A stretch of DNA of 10,678 nt from an uncultured Bacilli bacterium (GTDB taxonomy: Bacteria > Bacillota_I > Bacilli_A > RF39 > UBA660): positions 1 through 10,678 of the forward strand of contig CANRAX010000034.1 in the NCBI GenBank assembly GCA_947628635.1, read 5' to 3'. The position numbers were made by a program, and so were the translations under genes. Under the pieces are notes generated by a model, which made no database searches, was not told where the DNA came from, and was given only the letters and a program-made list of their open reading frames with translations. Shown here piece after piece: positions 6,545 through 10,678 of the stretch (the first letter of the stretch is position 1; every line of letters starts with the position of its first letter).

Positions 6545-8272
6545 ATGAAAGAACTAAAGAAAAATCTCCATTTTGCTTGGAAATATGCTAAATACCAAAA
6601 GAAAAACCTTTTCTTTTTAATTTTTTGTAATTTTTTAAGCATTGTAATAAGTGTTATTGTACCTATATTTAGTGCTAAGATAATAGTAAAATTAACGGCT
6701 AATGAACTTTATCAAGTAATAATGATTTCTCTCATAATTTTATTAATAGAATTAACAAGTAATGTAGTTCATTATTTTCGTCGTAATTTATCTTCAGTGG
6801 TTTATCGAGAAACTTTTAAAAAAATCCAGATTGATTTAGGAAGAGAAATTTTAAAATTAGAAAATAAATGTTTAGATGAAACTTCTTCTGGTGTTTTTAT
6901 TCAAAGACTTACTAATGATACTGGAAAAATTGCTGATCTTTTTAATTCTCTTAATATGGATTTAACTAATATATTAGCTAACATAGGTATTTTTGTTGCT
7001 ATTTTTCTAATTAATAAAACAGCCTTTTTCTTTATTTTAATCATGGTTATATTTATGTATATAGTAGAACAAAAAAGAATAACTACTCGTACGAAAAATG
7101 ATAAAGCTCTTCGCAAAACTAATGAAAAAGTAGCTGGTTTTGTCTCTGAATTAGTTAGAGGTTGTCGTGATATTAAAATGCTTAGTGCTGAAGATAGTTT
7201 TATGAGAGAATTAGAAGGCAAAATTGTTGATTTAAATGATGAAAGATATAAGATGTTAAAAACAGACTCTAAATATAGTTTAACAAGAGATTTTATGTTA
7301 GATTCTTTTGATACTATTTTAATAGCCTTATTAGTTTATTTAATTTTTACAAAGCAATTAGTAGTCGCAACAGCTTTAGTTATTTACAATTATATGGGTC
7401 GTGTTACTTCTATTGTTACTTTTTTTAGCATGTTATTAGAAAAATTAAAAGATTTTAATCTTTCAGCCGAACGAATTTTTTCTATTTTAGAGAGTCCTGA
7501 ATTTCCTAAAGAAAAATTTGGTACTAAACATTTATCTAAAGTTAAGGGCAATTTCGAATTTAAAAATGTAACTTTTTCTTATAATGATGAACAGCCAGTT
7601 TTAAAAAATATTAGTTTTAAAGTTAAAGCTAATGAAACAGTAGCCTTTGTTGGTAAAAGTGGAGCTGGTAAAACTACCATTTTTAATCTTTTATGTAAAA
7701 TGTATGAATTAAAAAAAGGTGTCATTACTATTGATGGAGAAGATATTAAAACTCTTGATAAGTCTTCTATTCGAGATAATATAACAATCATTAGTCAAAA
7801 TCCTTATATTTTTAATTTAAGTATTAAAGATAACCTTCGTCTTGTGAAAGAAAATTTGACAGATGAGGAAATGATTGAGGCTTGCAAATTAGCTTGTCTT
7901 GATGATTTTATTAATACTCTTCCTAATAAATATGACACTATTGTAGGTGAAGGTGGGATTAGCTTAAGTGGTGGACAGCGTCAACGATTAGCTATTGCTA
8001 GAGCTTTAGTTCAAAAAACAGAGATAATTCTTTTTGATGAAGCAACAAGTGCTCTTGATAACGAAACTCAAATGCAAATTCAACAAGCAATAGATAACTT
8101 GAAAAAAGACTATACTATCTTAATAATAGCTCATCGTTTAAGTACTATAATTAACAGTGATCATATCTTATTTTTAAACAATGGTCAAATAGAAGATATT
8201 GGAACACACGAAGAATTATTACAAAAAAATAAGAATTATAAAAATTTATATGAGGCAGAACTTGAAAAATAA
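6545..8272 (+). CDS. ABC exporter half-transporter (fused permease and ATPase)
   Basis: A 575-residue type IV ABC exporter half-molecule, expected to work as a homodimer in the cytoplasmic membrane. Hydrophobic helices lie at about 21-46, 55-78, 137-157, 158-176, 252-272 and 274-297, in the MsbA/LmrA-like arrangement. The nucleotide-binding domain (from about 336) is complete: Walker A GKSGAGKT (370-377), Q-loop Q418, signature LSGGQ (474-478), Walker B ILFDEA with D498 and E499, D-loop SALD (502-505), and H-loop H530. All catalytic residues are present. There is no N-terminal C39 peptidase domain, so it is not a classical bacteriocin maturation exporter. The substrate (drug, lipid or peptide) cannot be told. 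The ATG at 6545 has only a weak AGTGAT site. No partner half-transporter adjoins it; the next gene is an M3-like peptidase with its own promoter. Confidence 0.93.
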   Translation: MKELKKNLHFAWKYAKYQKKNLFFLIFCNFLSIVISVIVPIFSAKIIVKLTANELYQVIMISLIILLIELTSNVVHYFRRNLSSVVYRETFKKIQIDLGREILKLENKCLDETSSGVFIQRLTNDTGKIADLFNSLNMDLTNILANIGIFVAIFLINKTAFFFILIMVIFMYIVEQKRITTRTKNDKALRKTNEKVAGFVSELVRGCRDIKMLSAEDSFMRELEGKIVDLNDERYKMLKTDSKYSLTRDFMLDSFDTILIALLVYLIFTKQLVVATALVIYNYMGRVTSIVTFFSMLLEKLKDFNLSAERIFSILESPEFPKEKFGTKHLSKVKGNFEFKNVTFSYNDEQPVLKNISFKVKANETVAFVGKSGAGKTTIFNLLCKMYELKKGVITIDGEDIKTLDKSSIRDNITIISQNPYIFNLSIKDNLRLVKENLTDEEMIEACKLACLDDFINTLPNKYDTIVGEGGISLSGGQRQRLAIARALVQKTEIILFDEATSALDNETQMQIQQAIDNLKKDYTILIIAHRLSTIINSDHILFLNNGQIEDIGTHEELLQKNKNYKNLYEAELEK

Positions 8273-8290
8273 GCCTTTTTCTGTTAAAAT
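8262..8290 (+). promoter_or_regulatory. Promoter of the M3-like peptidase gene, inside the end of the ABC gene
   Basis: TTGAAA (8262-8267), a 17-bp spacer and TAAAAT (8285-8290) with an upstream TG (8282-8283) form a good extended -10 sigma-A promoter. The -35 lies in the last codons of the ABC gene. The start would fall near 8297, giving an 18-nt leader to the ATG at 8315. Confidence 0.6.
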
Positions 8291-8303
8291 ATAGCAACAG
8301 AAA
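8278..8303 (+). repeat. Perfect inverted repeat over the -10 region and transcription start (candidate operator)
   Basis: The 8-nt arms TTTCTGTT and AACAGAAA are perfect complements separated by 10 nt. The palindrome covers the predicted -10 and transcription start of the downstream gene. It has no following T-run on either strand, so it is not a typical terminator. The placement suits a repressor operator. Confidence 0.5.
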
Positions 8304-8314
8304 TGAGGAATACT

Positions 8315-9631
8315 ATGAATTCTAATATTGACAATATATATTCTTTTAGTGAAGAAGAACTTCTTTGTACTTTATTAATAAGAGAAAACTTTAAAGACAC
8401 AGAAATTTCTAATAGCTTTTATAGTATGGAAGAAATTTTATCAGCAATTTTATATAAATATCTTGAAAAATATGAAAAATGTGATTTAACTGAAGAAGAA
8501 TTAATTAATTGGTTAAAGAAAAATAGTCGTTATAATCTTTTAACCGACTTAATTAAAAATGAAATAAAAAAATTGCTTTTTCCACAAGAAATAAATGGTA
8601 AAATAGTTGACACTACGGATGAATTTGTTTATACAAACTTAGAAGCTTTGTTAGAGATTATGAAAGATGAACTTTTTTATAATATTGAATTTGAAAAAAA
8701 CTATAATCCTAAAAAGGTAAAAAAACTACCTTCCTTAAATGAACAAGATTTTGATATCTACATTAAAAGTTTTTTAAAAATTGTTGATCCTTCTTCAGAA
8801 TGGCAAGAAATTTATGAAAAAGCTTTAAAAAATGGCAATATTATTTTTACTGCTAAAGATGACCTAGAAACGAAAAAAAAGATTTTTGAAAAATTTTCTT
8901 TAAAGCAATATGGTTTTAAAGTTGAAGATTTCCGTTGGAATTGTTTTTTTTCATATAATGAAGAACCTTATATAATTATTGAAAGAAATTATGATATTGG
9001 CGATTTTTGTTCTTTTATTCATGAATTTTCGCATTTTTTACAATCTATAAATAAAAATGATAATAAAATTCCTCCTATTTTACGTGAATATACTTCTACT
9101 TTTTATGAATTAGTTAGTATAGATTTTTTAAAAGCTTTAGGTTATGAAAATAATGTATTAGACAAACTTTTACATAAAAGAGCACATAATACTTATGAAG
9201 CTGGTATAGATACAATTATGATTTTTAATTTTATGAAGAAAGTCTTAACAACAGGTAAAATAACGGCTAAAGAAGAAATAGAAACCGCTAGCAAAGTAGT
9301 AAAATTAAATGAAAACTTAGAAAAAAAAGAGAAAGAAAAAATACAAATGACTAATCCTTATTATTTTGACGCTACTAAATATAGTGAACAAAATTGTGAC
9401 TATGTTATTTCTTGCTTATTAAAAGATACTGATGATTTTAATCGCAAATATCCTTATGTTTTAGGTAGTTACTTAGCTCATGCTACTCTAAATAAGGTAA
9501 AAAATGCTGACCTTTCTTTTGAAGAAATTAAATATTTAATGGAAAATTTAGCTTCAATTGATACATATGATATTTTTAAGTTAATAGGTTTTGATGTTAA
9601 ACAATTAAAATTAAAAAAAGTAAAGAATTAA
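8315..9631 (+). CDS. Putative M3-like (oligoendopeptidase F-like) zinc metallopeptidase, compact
   Basis: A 438-residue, mostly helical, probably cytoplasmic protein with no signal peptide or membrane segment. It carries a gluzincin site: H236-E237-F-S-H240 in FIHEFSHFLQS, and E265 in REYTSTFYE. The 25-residue gap from the second His to the Glu equals that in thimet oligopeptidase of family M3. Near the C-terminus KYPYVLGSYLAHA (378-390) resembles the M3 Tyr-rich substrate-contacting segment, and the end (IFKLIGFDVKQ) resembles the usual LLKxAGxD tail of PepF proteins. It is much shorter than typical PepF (~600 residues), and the N-terminal half is not recognisable. It would hydrolyse short peptides if active. 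An ATG at 8303 is in frame, but the ATG at 8315 is chosen because GAGGA (8305-8309) lies 5 nt upstream. It follows the ABC exporter by 42 nt. Confidence 0.75.
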   Translation: MNSNIDNIYSFSEEELLCTLLIRENFKDTEISNSFYSMEEILSAILYKYLEKYEKCDLTEEELINWLKKNSRYNLLTDLIKNEIKKLLFPQEINGKIVDTTDEFVYTNLEALLEIMKDELFYNIEFEKNYNPKKVKKLPSLNEQDFDIYIKSFLKIVDPSSEWQEIYEKALKNGNIIFTAKDDLETKKKIFEKFSLKQYGFKVEDFRWNCFFSYNEEPYIIIERNYDIGDFCSFIHEFSHFLQSINKNDNKIPPILREYTSTFYELVSIDFLKALGYENNVLDKLLHKRAHNTYEAGIDTIMIFNFMKKVLTTGKITAKEEIETASKVVKLNENLEKKEKEKIQMTNPYYFDATKYSEQNCDYVISCLLKDTDDFNRKYPYVLGSYLAHATLNKVKNADLSFEEIKYLMENLASIDTYDIFKLIGFDVKQLKLKKVKN

Positions 9632-9685
9632 GCTGATTTTCATTTTTTAAAGTAAATAAGTATATTAAATAAAAAAATTATTGAG

Positions 9686-9714
9686 TTGAAATTCACTCTA
9701 AATTATTATATAAT
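9686..9714 (+). promoter_or_regulatory. Promoter of the T-box/HD transcript
   Basis: TTGAAA (9686-9691), exactly 17 bp, then a consensus TATAAT (9709-9714). It is the best promoter in the window. The start would be near 9721, immediately before the first base of T-box stem I. This shows that the leader is a complete, independently transcribed unit rather than a processed fragment of the upstream gene. Confidence 0.8.
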
Positions 9715-9720
9715 GCTAAT

Positions 9721-9926
9721 AGATGCCTTGAGTCTGAGGAGTAAATAATTATTTTTATATAGAGAGTTCATGGTTGGTGCAAATGAATTAAAAAGATTAT
9801 TGAAGGTAGCAGAGGAGCATGATTTCTGAATTTAGTAGGTTATCCCGGATAATTCCGTTAAAAATTTAGAGTACAATATAAGGTGGTACCACGAATACTT
9901 CGTCCTTAGGGGCTGAAGTATTTTTT
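9721..9926 (+). ncRNA. T-box riboswitch leader (tRNA-sensing; specifier GUA/Val likely, GGU/Gly possible)
   Basis: Senses uncharged tRNA and blocks termination so that the downstream gene is transcribed. Stem I base: ATGC 9723-9726 with GCAT 9817-9820. A K-turn-like TTGAG/GGA follows, then TCTG 9733-9736 with CAGA 9810-9813. The specifier loop has AGTA on its 5' side and GAAGGTAG (9802-9809) on its 3' side. The upper stem is AATAAT/ATTATT. The AG bulge AGAGAG is at 9761-9766, and the terminal loop GGTTGGTGCAA (9772-9782) is closed by TTCAT/ATGAA. The stem III region GTTATCCCGGATAA follows near 9839-9852. The T-box sequence AAGGTGGTACCACG spans about 9880-9893. The codon next to the lower stem is GUA (9806-9808). 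UGGU in the T-box pairs with ACCA, as expected for tRNA-Val. The alternative GGU (9805-9807) would read Gly. The antiterminator can pair GAGTA (9869-9873) with TACTT (9896-9900). Confidence 0.95.
9894..9926 (+). terminator. T-box regulatory terminator
   Basis: AATACTTC (9894-9901) pairs with GAAGTATT (9915-9922). The stem extends through GTCC/GGGC around a TTAG loop, with one bulged T, and is followed by a T-run to 9926. Its 5' arm is the same segment the antiterminator would use, which gives the mutually exclusive fold expected for a T-box. Confidence 0.9.
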
Positions 9927-9952
9927 AATATTAAAAAAAAAGGATGAAGTGT

Positions 9953-10675
9953 ATGGATAGTGTTTATGAAGAGTTTTTAAAATATACTGATAATTATAAA
10001 AAGTATGGTCCAAATATATTAAGTAAGATAGAGCATACTTTTCGAGTCGTGAAGTTATGTGAGACAATAGCTCTAAGTCTAAATCTAGATAAAGAAGATA
10101 TTAAACTAGCTAAATTGGGCGGATTAATGCATGATATAGGACGCTTTGAGCAATATAAAAATTATCGTACTTATAGAGATGAAATAAGTATTGATCACGG
10201 CGATTTAGGTTGTGAATTATTAGAAACAGAATTAAAAAATATATTTACAACTCCCGAAAATGACGAAATAATTAAAAAAATAGTTAAAAATCATAATAAA
10301 TATGAAATAGATACTACATTAAATGAAAAAGAAACTTTACTTTGTAAGATTGTAAGAGACGCTGATAAACTTGATATATTTAATTTAGTATTAAACTCTG
10401 ACATATTAGATTTAGAAAATACAACGATTTCAGATGATGTCTATGAATCTTTTATGCACAAAAAATTAGTTTCAAAAGAATGTCGAAAAACTAAAGCTGA
10501 TAATTTAGTTTGTAACTTAGCTTTTATTTTTGATATAAATTTTCCTAAGACTCTAGAAATTATTAAAGAAAAGGATTATCTTAACAAGCTAATTGATAAA
10601 TATTTAGTTTTAAATAATAATGAAGATTTTAAGAAAAAAATATTAAATATGAAAGAATTACTAAAAACACTTTAA
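9953..10675 (+). CDS. HD-domain phosphohydrolase of unknown substrate, under T-box control
   Basis: A 240-residue protein of the HD metal-dependent phosphohydrolase superfamily, expected to cleave a phosphate ester of a nucleotide or similar compound in the cytoplasm. The metal-binding set, counted from this start, is H28 (IEHTFRVVKL), the H60-D61 doublet (GLMHDIGRF), H82 (SIDHGDLG), H114 (VKNHNKYE) and D136 (VRDADKLD). The N-terminal two thirds hold the catalytic domain. The rest is helical and unassigned. Two in-frame ATGs exist. The one at 9953 is preferred because AAAGGA (9939-9944) sits 8 nt upstream, whereas the ATG at 9944 overlaps that site. It is the first gene after the T-box terminator, so its transcription should rise when the cognate tRNA is uncharged. 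Only 3 bases follow the stop, so a synthetase or other gene in the same operon may lie beyond the window. Confidence 0.88.
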   Translation: MDSVYEEFLKYTDNYKKYGPNILSKIEHTFRVVKLCETIALSLNLDKEDIKLAKLGGLMHDIGRFEQYKNYRTYRDEISIDHGDLGCELLETELKNIFTTPENDEIIKKIVKNHNKYEIDTTLNEKETLLCKIVRDADKLDIFNLVLNSDILDLENTTISDDVYESFMHKKLVSKECRKTKADNLVCNLAFIFDINFPKTLEIIKEKDYLNKLIDKYLVLNNNEDFKKKILNMKELLKTL

Positions 10676-10678
10676 AAG

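Noticed and set aside
6460..6642. 60-codon minus-strand ORF across the ABC gene start
   Set aside because: Phe/Lys-rich reverse frame over a promoter and the start of a real gene, with no supporting signals.
6901..7221. 106-codon minus-strand ORF inside the ABC transporter gene
   Set aside because: Antisense to a well-supported CDS, with low-complexity Ser/Leu-rich translation typical of reverse frames in AT-rich genes.
8303..8314. Upstream ATG for the M3-like peptidase
   Set aside because: No Shine-Dalgarno and only about 6 nt from the predicted transcript start; GAGGA lies properly before the ATG at 8315.
6545..9631. Bacteriocin or RiPP export cassette (ABC exporter plus peptidase)
   Set aside because: The exporter lacks a C39 domain, there is no modification enzyme or clear precursor gene, and the peptidase has its own promoter; the two may simply be neighbours.
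9611..9650. Possible terminator after the M3-like peptidase gene (TTAAAAAA ... TTTTTTAA)
   Set aside because: Pure A/T stem with a loop of about 24 nt and no GC core; not credible as an intrinsic terminator.

Overview
The window is a strongly AT-rich stretch of a low-GC Gram-positive genome (Bacillota, probably class Bacilli). Signs for this are intrinsic terminators with T-runs, sigma-A-type promoters with 17-bp spacers, a T-box riboswitch, a ComEB-type dCMP deaminase and a secreted D,D-carboxypeptidase. The last implies a peptidoglycan wall despite the Mollicutes-like base composition. All 21 or so tryptophan codons in the nine genes are TGG and no frame is broken by TGA, so UGA is not read as Trp. 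All nine genes end in TAA or TAG. Small-genome gut Bacilli (RF39- or Erysipelotrichales-like) would fit, but the species cannot be named from the sequence.

Layout. Positions 1-60 are unassigned. An archaeal/eukaryotic-type prolyl-tRNA synthetase (proS, minus strand, 72-1517) is divergent from a D-alanyl-D-alanine carboxypeptidase (plus, 1630-2688). The latter abuts, stop codon to stop codon with no gap, a membrane-anchored metallophosphoesterase (minus, 2689-3606). A divergent promoter region follows, then a two-gene operon: a COG2509-like FAD-dependent dehydrogenase (3730-5124) and a cyclophilin lipoprotein (5131-5802). A bidirectional terminator separates this operon from the convergent dCMP deaminase gene (minus, 5829-6371). 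Divergent from that gene is a half-size ABC exporter (6545-8272). A compact M3-like zinc metallopeptidase (8315-9631) follows, with its own promoter inside the 3' end of the exporter gene. The 9632-9952 gap holds a promoter and a complete T-box leader, which controls an HD-domain phosphohydrolase (9953-10675). The window ends 3 bases after that stop codon.

Functionally this is mostly core or housekeeping content: tRNA charging, wall maturation, dUMP supply, and extracytoplasmic protein folding. Three poorly characterised proteins stand out. They are the metallophosphoesterase with a degenerate GNHD motif, the M3-like peptidase under an operator-like palindrome, and the HD protein placed under tRNA-sensing control. 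The T-box/HD arrangement is the most unusual feature. Its specifier is best read as GUA (Val), with GGU (Gly) as the alternative. No transposase, phage gene, CRISPR array or tRNA gene is visible. I did not find a convincing new multi-gene system.
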